A stretch of DNA of 64,000 nt, from the IMG/VR virus record IMGVR_UViG_3300034104_005687, positions 248,001 to 312,000 of that record; one strand, given 5' to 3'. The notes beneath the pieces were generated by a model. The model was not told where the DNA came from, ran no database searches, and saw nothing but the letters and a program-made list of their open reading frames with translations. The position numbers were made by a program, and so were the translations under genes. Shown piece by piece: positions 42,101-49,051 of this stretch (positions within the stretch are counted from its first letter, which is position 1; each line of letters starts with the position of its first letter). This stretch comes from a virus.

Positions 42101-43389
42101 AGCGCAAGGTAAAACGCGGCGAAACAATCAATCAAAAAATGTGGTGGAGCGTTACCAATCCCCCGCAAAGTTCTGCCGGTATAGAAGTTGTTGCTACCTC
42201 TAAAGAAGAAGCCATTGCCCAAGCCCTGGGACCAGATGGCTATCCTGGCTGGGCCAACACACGACAATCAGTTGTGGCCAAGCCTTTGCGTCCATTTGAA
42301 GACACCAGTTTGGACAAACCTTTTGTATGGAAAGTTCAAGGCACTGATTCTCCATATCAAAGACAAGGTATAGAAGTTGTTGCTTTTAGTGAGCTCGAAG
42401 CAATGCAAAAAGCCAGACGACGATGGAATTTAAACATAGGTACAACCCCAGAACAAGAATTCTTTAGAACCAACCGTTGGATTGCTACCACTGTTCGTCC
42501 TGCTGAAGAACCTGAACAAGATCAAGACAGTGCAACAACTGGCAACTGGGGAGCTTATGTAACGGTGCTTGATCGGTTTGCAGAATTCAACGACCAAGGT
42601 ACCACCCGTACTAGGAGATTCAGAGACCAGGCAGCAGCTGAGTCCTGGATACAGAATTATAATATAAGGTACCCTAGAAATGATCTTGAATTGACTGCTC
42701 GAGAGCTTGAACCTTCTGAACAAGCGCCGCAGTCTGGCCGTGCTGCCACAAGCCCAACAGGACAGTGGAAAATGGTTGATGGTTTAAATCGTGAAGTATA
42801 TCGTTTCCGTCCTGCAGAGAATACTAGAGCCAAAGCCAATGAGTTAGCCTCACTATGGGCACGGGAAAACAACTTTGATGGCAATTATCAAGTTGAACCT
42901 GCGGAAGATACTGCACAAACAGATACGAACCCACTAACACCAACAGGCTCTGGACCCTGGGAAGTAGCCAGCAGAAGCAACAATCAAGTTTATTACAACC
43001 CACCAAGCAGTAATCCTATTGAAGCAGAGTCACAATCAAGAACGTGGTTAAGACAAAACGATCACAACGAATCAGACTTTGAAGTACGAACTCGAGAAGG
43101 TGTTGGTGGCACAGACACAGCACAAGGTGGTATCATTGATATTGAACCAGATATATCACAATACAATGCACCACAAACACTGACCCGCCCTGGGCAAGAT
43201 CAGCAGGTGTTTACAGGCCAATGGAAAGTAACACTCGATGGCGAAGAGATTCATCGCTTTGGCGGCATTGGTAACAATCAAATGGATGCAAATCGTGTTG
43301 GCCGTGAATGGGCACGTAATCAAATACGTCAAGGATTATTATATCCTGCGGGCGATATCGAAGTCTTTCCAGTAATGGGAAATGCCTAA
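39163..43389 (+). CDS. Multi-enzyme protein: polbeta-NTase, zincin, amidoligase-like, repeats
   Basis: 1408 residues. Leader MNLHELDSY resembles the other packaged-type starts. Residues 60-165: polbeta-like nucleotidyltransferase, GSNAAYSYTPHSDIDLHL (G65-S66, D77/D79). About 238-250: basic patch KKKRKKAKKK. 330-440: zinc peptidase with HELAH (H386, E387, H390). 525-920: putative amidoligase (COOH-amine ligase) signature, GMEFEM (532-536), TGLHINIS (G799, H801) and HIEFRSPGGDW (H894, R898). 990-1405: about six repeats of 45-50 residues, W-x-V...EAxxxAxxW. Internal EFALLEDEFLGE (about 500-515) could be a processing site. A combination of this kind is unfamiliar to me; each activity is predicted from motifs only. 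Confidence 0.6.
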   Translation: MNLHELDSYNLADAVKFHNRLNPRLWDKTEHLLPEVHNKLLEIAADFQEFLGVPDLDVVDVTVSGSNAAYSYTPHSDIDLHLVVQMPEQNSEVFQELFNAKKYQYNDEHDIRIGGADVELYVQPADQKHHSLGIYSVKNNDWVQVPRRRKIELDDQCVAHKTEDLAARIDQAVASGSEETMQRLWDKIKTMRQTGLEQAGEFGCDNLVFKMLRRSGHIERLTQAKTQAHDRELSLTEKKKRKKAKKKFTYGAFGGWFYPGYNFGAGETGDAGGGDGGGESVREVDSGIAQGSAIGDAGAQSTWDGVSPDTDEYLSEEAEAESIVRDFIRDTARRLNIQKLPRVRLHNDDSWSENAGSFGRYVPETHELHVNMADRHIMDILRTTAHELAHCRQHELSPLPADAGNTGSRWENQAHATAGVIMRDYADAHPEMFDKSAVTESSGYIPTDAEKNDPRFVMALSPDVRPGATGKNANKMALRTNAQGQPQLAKTNGLVESLRREFALLEDEFLGEIKMTSKNLRAEAAKTGAIAGMEFEMIVPNTEGNDDGDLEPDYDADQRCRSIDDAVEFFYDGDYNGRRDVENLRARMNNDFQEWRDDKIGNDWDTDGDDYVREWVANNVDESEWNNNEDDPEASREEKLDNFAANVYNDPGSNYHQQAFDEFREENQDSYDESDWLDAEDLDRMSGVENAYDISWPHWTSGGGGGEASIEDVAQEFENAIGRDVRASGSYHSGRVQRPSPTQQHYVVEPDGSLEPDDTNDQGLEFVSPPLPIDDILSDLNKVKAWAKEYGCYTNDSTGLHINISVPNYSRENLDFVKLALLMGDEYILDLFGRVGNTYAKSAMKLVKEKVRENPDAAKQLLDKMKGNLDALATKAIHSGITSKYTSINTKDGHIEFRSPGGDWLDDNFDKIENTLLRFTVAMSAALNPDAYRQEYQKKLYKLLTADQKDSDTIKYFAQYAAGELPKAALRSFVKQAQLERKVKRGETINQKMWWSVTNPPQSSAGIEVVATSKEEAIAQALGPDGYPGWANTRQSVVAKPLRPFEDTSLDKPFVWKVQGTDSPYQRQGIEVVAFSELEAMQKARRRWNLNIGTTPEQEFFRTNRWIATTVRPAEEPEQDQDSATTGNWGAYVTVLDRFAEFNDQGTTRTRRFRDQAAAESWIQNYNIRYPRNDLELTARELEPSEQAPQSGRAATSPTGQWKMVDGLNREVYRFRPAENTRAKANELASLWARENNFDGNYQVEPAEDTAQTDTNPLTPTGSGPWEVASRSNNQVYYNPPSSNPIEAESQSRTWLRQNDHNESDFEVRTREGVGGTDTAQGGIIDIEPDISQYNAPQTLTRPGQDQQVFTGQWKVTLDGEEIHRFGGIGNNQMDANRVGREWARNQIRQGLLYPAGDIEVFPVMGNA

Positions 43390-43931
43390 TGCGAGCTAAT
43401 GAGTTTGTTGTTGAAGCACACGTTCCACCTATACGTGATCAGATTCGTGCTGACGTGAAAAAGAATGGTCCTGGTGAATATTTTGTGCGTGTAACTGCTG
43501 TAGACCAACTGGGATTTAGTGCCAGGCAAAAGTTTGGTCGATCGCCCGACATGGATGATCCCAACTTTGATGTAGACTACATTGGTGCAGGCCGAGGACG
43601 TCCTGCACTTTGGTTCTACCCAGTTAACGAATATCTCAAAAACAAAGACTTGTACGCAACAGAAAATCCTTATGTTTGGCTAGTTAAACTAAAAGACACA
43701 GCTTGGCTACAACCTGCTCGTCGTGGTGATTCAGGTGTGGCTAATCCGCCGCAGGGTAAACAACGTGTGGGTATTATGCGTATGAGTAATCCTCCGGCTG
43801 CTATATTCTTCCAGCCAGGATTTGATGTTGTAGGACGTTACTATGACTATGCAGGACAACACAAGCGTCACGGCGAAGTCAAGGGTCGTCCTGATCCTAG
43901 CTGGTTTGATCGTGTTAGAGGTCAATCATGA
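43389..43931 (+). CDS. Putative packaged protein with MRANEF leader
   Basis: 180 residues. Starts MRANEFVVEAHVPP; the (V)VE-A bond after the leader fits a T4-type prohead-protease site. The body (YFVRVTAVDQLGFSARQKFG, WFYPVNEYLKNKDLYATENPYVW) resembles an ADP-ribosyltransferase or RES-like fold only faintly, so no function is assigned. TAATG overlap with the large multi-enzyme gene and ATGA with the next leader-bearing gene. Confidence 0.5.
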   Translation: MRANEFVVEAHVPPIRDQIRADVKKNGPGEYFVRVTAVDQLGFSARQKFGRSPDMDDPNFDVDYIGAGRGRPALWFYPVNEYLKNKDLYATENPYVWLVKLKDTAWLQPARRGDSGVANPPQGKQRVGIMRMSNPPAAIFFQPGFDVVGRYYDYAGQHKRHGEVKGRPDPSWFDRVRGQS

Positions 43932-44410
43932 GAGCACAAGAGTTTGTAGGCGAAAAAGTTTCTCCAGAAACTGCACAAGACGGTTTTCTTGATCAGCAGC
44001 TGGTCAACAACGGAGAATGGACAATCAAAGCCACGGGCGATACACGACGCTATGGTGACACAGTTGCCAATGTGTTGCATGTAAAGGTGTTTGATACCAA
44101 CACCAATGAAGAACTGGCCTGGGTCGATTTTCTTGTAAAAACTCGTAGAGAAGATGGAGAGCGATACATGGAGTCAGCATACACTTATGTAAATCCTCGA
44201 TACCGCGGCAAGGGACTGGCCAAGTTAATGTATCAGTATGCCAATAGCTTGGGCAACGACATTCAACCAAGTCAAATGCAAACTGACATGGGCAAAGGTA
44301 TGTGGAAAGGACTCAACAAGGCTGTGAAACAACCTCCTTTGCTGCCTACTGTGTCTGTGCCCGAGAAACCGCCCAGTGTGTGGCAGCGTTTGCGAAAGGC
44401 CGTGGTATGA
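43928..44410 (+). CDS. GNAT-like acetyltransferase with MRAQEF leader
   Basis: 160 residues. Leader MRAQEFVGEK (VGE-K). Domain with WVDFLVKTRREDGERYMESAYTYVNPRYRGKGLAKLMYQYANSLG, where the RxxGxG/A of acetyl-CoA binding is R-G-K-G-L-A. The fold is compact and lacks a clear N-terminal strand. Possibly modifies host or phage proteins after injection; speculative. Coupled by ATGA on both sides. Confidence 0.55.
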   Translation: MRAQEFVGEKVSPETAQDGFLDQQLVNNGEWTIKATGDTRRYGDTVANVLHVKVFDTNTNEELAWVDFLVKTRREDGERYMESAYTYVNPRYRGKGLAKLMYQYANSLGNDIQPSQMQTDMGKGMWKGLNKAVKQPPLLPTVSVPEKPPSVWQRLRKAVV

Positions 44411-44955
44411 GAGCAAATGAATTTACACAACCACGGGCTGCTGGCTGTATAATAGTAGCTGAGGACACAGGTCGTTGGTGTTTACAGCAACGCAGTGACA
44501 CAGTGAGTGATCCTGGCCTGTGGTCAACCTGGGGTGGCGGCTGTGAACTAGGAGAAACACTGGAACAATGTGTGCGTAGAGAGCTGGCAGAAGAAGGTGG
44601 ATATGTAGGCCCACTCCAGTTGGAACCACTCAGCAGCAACAGTCAGTATGCCACCTTTATTGGTCGTGTGCCACATGAATTTGAACCCAAAATCAATCGT
44701 GAATCAAAAGACTGGTGCTGGTGTGAGTCAGATCAACTGCCTGAACCCATGCATCCAGGACTTGCACAAGCGTTGAGTGAAAACTTTGCTGACGGCAAAG
44801 TAAAAGGAAAAAGCAGACCTGGGCGTGTAAAACGTGCAGGTGCCAGCTGCAATGGAAGTGTAACAGATCTAAGAGCAAGAGCCAAACGTGCATCAGGAGA
44901 AAGAGCCCGTATGTACCACTGGTGTGCCAACATGAAATCAGGACGTAAAAAATAA
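44407..44955 (+). CDS. NUDIX hydrolase with MRANEF leader and basic Cys tail
   Basis: 182 residues from the ATG at 44407 (ATGA overlap), not the upstream in-frame Met. Leader MRANEFTQP. NUDIX domain at about 10-125: GGGCELGETLEQCVRRELAEE, i.e. Gx5Ex7REUxEExGU complete, so hydrolysis of a nucleoside diphosphate-linked substrate is plausible. The C-terminal 50 residues (RVKRAGASCNGSVTDLRARA, then RMYHWCANMKSGRKK) are a basic Cys-containing tail that I recall on many aquatic T4-like phage proteins. The tail may bind DNA in the head. Confidence 0.7.
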   Translation: MRANEFTQPRAAGCIIVAEDTGRWCLQQRSDTVSDPGLWSTWGGGCELGETLEQCVRRELAEEGGYVGPLQLEPLSSNSQYATFIGRVPHEFEPKINRESKDWCWCESDQLPEPMHPGLAQALSENFADGKVKGKSRPGRVKRAGASCNGSVTDLRARAKRASGERARMYHWCANMKSGRKK

Positions 44956-44984
44956 GAGGCGGTCTCCTGTAACTTAAACTTATT

Positions 44985-45447
44985 TCAAAAACAAACAGCA
45001 CAAGGTTGGCGGGCCGAATATAATACCGCTGGTGAATCCGCTCTGATGTGTGGCGGTAGCCAATTCTGTCCGCTGTTAACAGGCTTCTGTTCTCTACCCC
45101 TGTGCCGCAGGGATGCCCAGAGAAAACGTCTGCCCTGTGGCAGTAGCGTTAGAACAGTCGTACGGGTTGAGCGTAGCGCAAGCTAGCTTATTGTCAGATA
45201 CTGTCATAGATCCAATTGACACCGAGGGATCTTTAAAAGTCGTAGCAGGTAGGGTAAGGTACAGAGCCCAGAACAGTAGACAACACAAATACCTGCTGTC
45301 ATAAGTGTGGCTGAGCAACTCAGCGAATGTCTTGGCGCCCTGTTTCAGGGTGTCGTATGGCGTCACAATCTAGCGAAATATCTCTTGTGTATTTGTATAA
45401 ACAAAGCGAGCTGACAAGCGAAGCTTAGGATTGCGTAGCAATCCGAT
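44985..45447 (+). ncRNA. Candidate large structured RNA
   Basis: About 440-510 nt without a convincing gene but with many perfect stems. GGTTGGC/GCCAATT (45004-45010, 45059-45065, two G-U pairs only on this strand) stacks on TACCGC/GCGGTA (45024-45029, 45053-45058). TTCTCT/AGAGAA (45090, 45119) encloses CCCTG/CAGGG. Others are CTGCC/GGCAG (45130-45143), TAGC-GCAA-GCTA with a GNRA loop (45174-45185), AGATCC/GGATCT (45208-45232), AGCAGGTA/TACCTGCT (45244-45297), GCTGAG/CTCAGC (45310-45324), CCCTG/CAGGG (45338-45350) and GGATTGC/GCAATCC (45428-45444). The G-U pairs and GNRA loop favour the plus strand. Length and ornate structure recall GOLLD/ROOL-type phage RNAs, but I cannot match a family. 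Confidence 0.5.
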
Positions 45448-45450
45448 CAG

Positions 45451-45458
45451 ACTAAATA
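45451..45458 (+). promoter_or_regulatory. T4-type late promoter motif (ACTAAATA)
   Basis: Directly after the last hairpin of the candidate RNA and 8 nt before the ATG at 45467. It separates RNA and gene into different transcription units. Confidence 0.5.
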
Positions 45459-45466
45459 CAAATACT

Positions 45467-46597
45467 ATGCTATTCAACGAACTCTTTAACTCTAGCCCTG
45501 AACCCCTTGCTGAGGGTGTATTGGATAACCCTGGGCAAGAACACAGCCCGGTTGCGTCTGCTATTATTCGTCGTATCTTGCTACAGCGTACAGACTTATT
45601 GAGCAAGTACGGTCCTGAGCGAGTGGGTGCAGCAGTTGACGATGTTGCTGACTTTGTGGGTGACACGGACGAAATTGGCAGTAGCGATGTATCCGGTTGG
45701 GTTCGCCAAGTTGAACAGATGTTGGGCAACATGACAGAAGCTGGATACAAGCGTGATGCGTATCAAAGAGATTACGACAATAGTGTTGCAGGCATGAGCA
45801 AACGTGACTCTTACGCCTACAGTCAAGACGGTGGTGGCAACGATGAACGCCACGATCTAGATCCCACTGAGTGGTACATTGTCAAAGATGGCAAAATGTT
45901 CAAAGCAACTGTGTATCCTACCCAAGTACAGTCAGCAATGTCACAGGGCTTTAGTCCCAGCAGAGAAGAAGCCAAAGCCAGAGCTGACCAGCAAGGTGTG
46001 GCGGAAGGCTCAGATTTTTTTGCAGGTAGCAAATTTGCCGACGAAGATGGCAATACATTTAGTGTAGAAAAAATAATAGCCTTTGCCAAAAAAAATCCAA
46101 AATATTTTCATAAAGATTTTCCATTATCAAAAATAAAACATGATCTTTCATGGTGGCAAGGAAATAAAGAAAGAATGATGAATGCTGATACAAGTTTTCC
46201 ACTGTTAGTAATTCAAAATGATGATGGACATCTTGGTGTTGCTGATGGGCTTAATCGCATGAAAAAAGCAGTTGATGTTGAGAAGAAAACAACTATTGAT
46301 GTTTATCTAGTTCCAAAAAAAGATATTATGAAGTTCTCTGAAAAGCAAGGTGTGGCGGAAGGTGATATCGGTCAGTTAGAAAAAGATATTGCTGCTGCAC
46401 CAGTTGAGCCTATTGCCAACATGGAAGGCTCCAACGAAAAGATTGGCAATATGGATGCTGATGCGTTTGATTCTGCCATGGCACGCCTTAAAAAGCTAGC
46501 AGGTGCAGGGCCAATGAAAACTGTGTGGGATCCTACCAAACGTGTTTACCGCAACATGCCCACAGCAGTTCAACCTCCTCAACAGCCCAAAAAATGA
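45467..46597 (+). CDS. GVAEG-bounded ParB-like cassette protein with leader
   Basis: 376 residues from the ATG at 45467; an in-frame Met at 45431 lies in the RNA/promoter region. Leader MLFNELFNSSPEPLAEG is like the T4 Alt-type ELF leader and ends in LAE-G. 20-95: a helical domain (SAIIRRILLQRTDLLSKYG...). 176-181 and 294-299: QGVAEG. The cassette between (182-293) is visibly AT-rich and contains FPLLVIQNDDGHLGVADGLNR, a ParB/sulfiredoxin-like DG-x-R motif. The C-terminus (300-376) ends with a Met/Pro-rich tail. As in the gene at 36693, the two repeats are in frame. Confidence 0.55.
   Translation: MLFNELFNSSPEPLAEGVLDNPGQEHSPVASAIIRRILLQRTDLLSKYGPERVGAAVDDVADFVGDTDEIGSSDVSGWVRQVEQMLGNMTEAGYKRDAYQRDYDNSVAGMSKRDSYAYSQDGGGNDERHDLDPTEWYIVKDGKMFKATVYPTQVQSAMSQGFSPSREEAKARADQQGVAEGSDFFAGSKFADEDGNTFSVEKIIAFAKKNPKYFHKDFPLSKIKHDLSWWQGNKERMMNADTSFPLLVIQNDDGHLGVADGLNRMKKAVDVEKKTTIDVYLVPKKDIMKFSEKQGVAEGDIGQLEKDIAAAPVEPIANMEGSNEKIGNMDADAFDSAMARLKKLAGAGPMKTVWDPTKRVYRNMPTAVQPPQQPKK
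45990..46009 (+). repeat. Cassette direct repeat, copy 3
   Basis: Identical 20 bases to copies 1 and 2 although in another gene 8.2 kb away. Left boundary of the second ParB-like cassette. Confidence 0.85.
46344..46363 (+). repeat. Cassette direct repeat, copy 4
   Basis: 19/20 identity (last base T). 354 bp (118 codons) after copy 3, in frame. Right boundary of the second cassette. Confidence 0.85.
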
Positions 46598-46860
46598 GAG
46601 CCAGCGAGTTCATTGGCACCGTTGCCAAACGTAATGCTCGCGTAGGCTCCAGACATCAACGTGGGCACACTCCGCTGCCCAGATATCGTTACAGCAATGA
46701 TCAAAAATTGGATGAACTCAGTTTCCTGGGTTCTGAATGCACCAAGGACTGTTCAGGACATCGTGCTGGCTACGACTGGTACAAGAAACGTGGCTATGAA
46801 CCAGCCAGCTGGAGCAACAGCTTCAACCGTGGTGCTGCCTTGGCTGCTGCTGGCAAATAA
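46594..46860 (+). CDS. Small basic packaged-type protein with CTKDC motif
   Basis: 88 residues from the ATG at 46594 (ATGA overlap). Leader MRASEFIGTVAKRN; then ELSFLGSECTKDCSGHRAGYDWYKKRGYEPASWSNSFNRGA. This SGHxAGY...SWSxSFNxGA module is one I recall from aquatic T4-like phage proteins. Basic N-terminal half and paired Cys. Probably an internal head protein. Confidence 0.55.
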   Translation: MRASEFIGTVAKRNARVGSRHQRGHTPLPRYRYSNDQKLDELSFLGSECTKDCSGHRAGYDWYKKRGYEPASWSNSFNRGAALAAAGK

Positions 46861-46893
46861 CAACTCACAATCACAGCTAGCATACATACGTGC

Positions 46894-47733
46894 ATGATTG
46901 ATATTTGCACTGTTGTATTCCAACAAGAAATTCCTGTGCTGAAATTACAGGCTCAAAGCATAGATTTGTACTGCCACGACATTGGCGTAAACTGCATTTA
47001 TGTTGTGGTCAACGATCACGACTCAGTTGTGCAACTGATTGATCCTGCATGGTGGGGCAGTATGAGCCATTTGGTTCGAGTCATACCCAGATCTGTGTTT
47101 TCAACTGACTTTGTGGACAATGGATGGGTCAGTCAGCAAGTACTCAAACTACTGGTGCCCGCCATGAGCTACAATCAGTGTACCATGGTATTGGATGCCA
47201 AAACTGTATTTGTTCAACCTGTGACATTGTCACAACTGTTTGATTCCACAGGCAAGATTGCCACAGGAACCCTGGAGCTGTATCCAGTGTTTGATGCTGC
47301 TAGACAAATTGTCAATGCCACATACAACATTGACCTACAGCATCAAATTGGACCCGGCGGCGTGCCGTTTGTGTTCAACAACAACACAGTGAGAATGATG
47401 ATTGCAGATACCACTGCACTGACTCAGCAGAACTTCCCTGAATGGTTTCAATCGCAAGGCATGCTCACAGAGTTTGTGCTGTATTCTGGTTATGTGCAAT
47501 ACCGACATGGTTCATTGACCAGTTTGTACACTACAGATCAACCATCAATACGGCCGGTAAACATGTGTCACAGTGAGGTTGCATTAGCGGATCGTATACT
47601 AGATCATATGCAGCAGGCCACCACAGTGAGCATACACCGAAACGCCTGGCCGCAGCTCACTGTGAGTCAGCAACAACAGTATCGTGATTTGCTGATCGAC
47701 AAAGGAATTACTCAAGCATGGGCACTAAAATAA
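46894..47733 (+). CDS. Glycosyltransferase-like protein (DUF6492 type)
   Basis: 279 residues. MIDICTVVFQQEIPVLKLQAQSI begins a GT-A-like fold. NGWVSQQVLKLLVPA and CTMVLDAKTVFVQPV hold the QQxxKL and D-x-K/D motifs common to DUF6492 proteins, and GPGGVPFVFNN the acceptor loop. First gene of the glycan island at 46.9-52.8 kb; overlaps the PIG-L gene by 16 nt. Confidence 0.55.
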   Translation: MIDICTVVFQQEIPVLKLQAQSIDLYCHDIGVNCIYVVVNDHDSVVQLIDPAWWGSMSHLVRVIPRSVFSTDFVDNGWVSQQVLKLLVPAMSYNQCTMVLDAKTVFVQPVTLSQLFDSTGKIATGTLELYPVFDAARQIVNATYNIDLQHQIGPGGVPFVFNNNTVRMMIADTTALTQQNFPEWFQSQGMLTEFVLYSGYVQYRHGSLTSLYTTDQPSIRPVNMCHSEVALADRILDHMQQATTVSIHRNAWPQLTVSQQQQYRDLLIDKGITQAWALK

Positions 47734-48242
47734 ACGCACTGTGCATGGTTGCACACCCTGATGACTGTGTGATTTTTGCCTATAGTTATATTCACAATCA
47801 TCCAGAAATGAATTGGACCATTGGATACCTGACCTATACTGAACAAGACCCACGAGGTGCAGAGCTTGCTGCTTTTTGGCGCCGCCGAGGTATTGATACT
47901 GTGTTCTTGGGATTTGAAGATCATTGGCACGACAATGAACAAAAACAATTCACTAGATGGACAGAGGAACGTGCCGAACGAGCCTGTTGGGAGTTGGCAA
48001 AGAATTTTGATCTGGTGTTGACACATGATGAATTTGGCGACTACGGACACATACATCATGTGTTGGTACACAATTCAGTGCAATGGCATCCGCGTCTGGT
48101 CACATTTGCGCCACCAGGCCAAGGTACCACATACACTGTGCCTGCAGGTACATACAACCTCAATGAGTTGCCCATGCACGGTGAAATTGTGCAAGGCTTT
48201 CATCACAGTGAACACCGCAACAGTTACAAGGAAACAAAATGA
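47718..48242 (+). CDS. PIG-L/LmbE family deacetylase
   Basis: 174 residues. ALCMVAHPDDCVIFAYSYI has the AHPDD zinc motif and DLVLTHDEFGDYGHIHHVLVHNS the downstream HxxH zinc ligands. The family removes acetyl groups from N-acetylated sugars (GlcNAc-PI, mycothiol, antibiotics). Somewhat short for the family (usually 220 or more), but the catalytic ends are complete. Together with adjacent glycosyltransferase- and SGNH-like genes it points to glycan editing. Confidence 0.8.
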   Translation: MGTKINALCMVAHPDDCVIFAYSYIHNHPEMNWTIGYLTYTEQDPRGAELAAFWRRRGIDTVFLGFEDHWHDNEQKQFTRWTEERAERACWELAKNFDLVLTHDEFGDYGHIHHVLVHNSVQWHPRLVTFAPPGQGTTYTVPAGTYNLNELPMHGEIVQGFHHSEHRNSYKETK

Positions 48243-49051
48243 AATTAATGGTAGCAGGATGTAGTTATTCAGCAGTGAGTCAGCGCATGCCTGGCACCAG
48301 CTGGAGTGAGTTGCTGGCTCAACAACTAGGCTGGGACCTGACGAATCTAGCACGACAGGGTTGCAGCAACGGGGGCATACGTGTGCAGATTGATGAAATA
48401 CTGAGGCAACGTCCTGACTTTGCTGTGATCACTCCCACGTTCTGGGACAGAATGGAAATACCAGCTTCGGCAGCACCATTTGATTGGAAAAAAAGCACAG
48501 GTGGATGGAATCCAGAAATACAGCGTCACTTGCAAGATCGCACATTAAAAAATGGCTATAATCGTGACGATGGCATCAACAACGTCAACTACGGCAACAA
48601 CAACTACAACATGATCTGCGAGACTATCTACACCTTAGCAGAAAACTTTGATCATCCTTATCGTTCAGGGCTGATCAGCAAAACATCTCAGACTGCTGTA
48701 CGACACTACATAGATGGTATATATGATTCAGAATGGAAACGGCAACAAGACGAATGGATTGTTAAGTCGGGCATTTTTGAACTGCATCATGCTGGCATTG
48801 ACTTTTTGTTTGTGCCTGTGTTGTTGTGGCCCTTTGATCCTGCGTTGGGGGCAACTCAATGGCGCAAATCAATCAGTACTGCTGTGCCTGACCGCAACGT
48901 GATGTTTGACGAACGAGAATCAATATTGCCGTTGTGTGGCAACAATCCGTTTGAAGGAGAAGATCCTGGTTACCATTCGGGTGCCCGGGGCCAACAACTC
49001 ATTGCTGACAACTACTATCGCAGAATCACACAAGATTTTGGATTAGCGTAA
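48239..49051 (+). CDS. SGNH hydrolase
   Basis: 270 residues. MKLMVAGCSYSAVSQRMPGTSW (GCSYS block I with early Ser), NLARQGCSNGGIRVQI (block II/III Gly-Asn) and YHSGARGQQLIADNYYRRI (block V His H247 or so). Coupled to the deacetylase gene (ATGA). The GCSYS form is frequent in phage SGNH proteins. Predicted carbohydrate esterase. Convergent with a reverse-strand GT gene, overlapping by 9 nt. Confidence 0.6.
   Translation: MKLMVAGCSYSAVSQRMPGTSWSELLAQQLGWDLTNLARQGCSNGGIRVQIDEILRQRPDFAVITPTFWDRMEIPASAAPFDWKKSTGGWNPEIQRHLQDRTLKNGYNRDDGINNVNYGNNNYNMICETIYTLAENFDHPYRSGLISKTSQTAVRHYIDGIYDSEWKRQQDEWIVKSGIFELHHAGIDFLFVPVLLWPFDPALGATQWRKSISTAVPDRNVMFDERESILPLCGNNPFEGEDPGYHSGARGQQLIADNYYRRITQDFGLA

Noticed and set aside
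45113-45304. Plus-strand 63-codon frame in the same region
   Set aside because: No ribosome binding site and no recognisable protein pattern; explained by chance in a gap with few stops.
45094-45366. Reverse-strand 90-codon frame with a possible transmembrane segment
   Set aside because: It lies across the hairpin-rich region, has no ribosome binding site or promoter motif, its codons follow the stem sequences, and no neighbours run in that direction. Kept as RNA candidate instead.
44985-45447. Group I intron or IS-associated guide RNA as explanation of the hairpin region
   Set aside because: No interrupted gene, no endonuclease or TnpB-like gene nearby, and the conserved intron core motifs are not visible.
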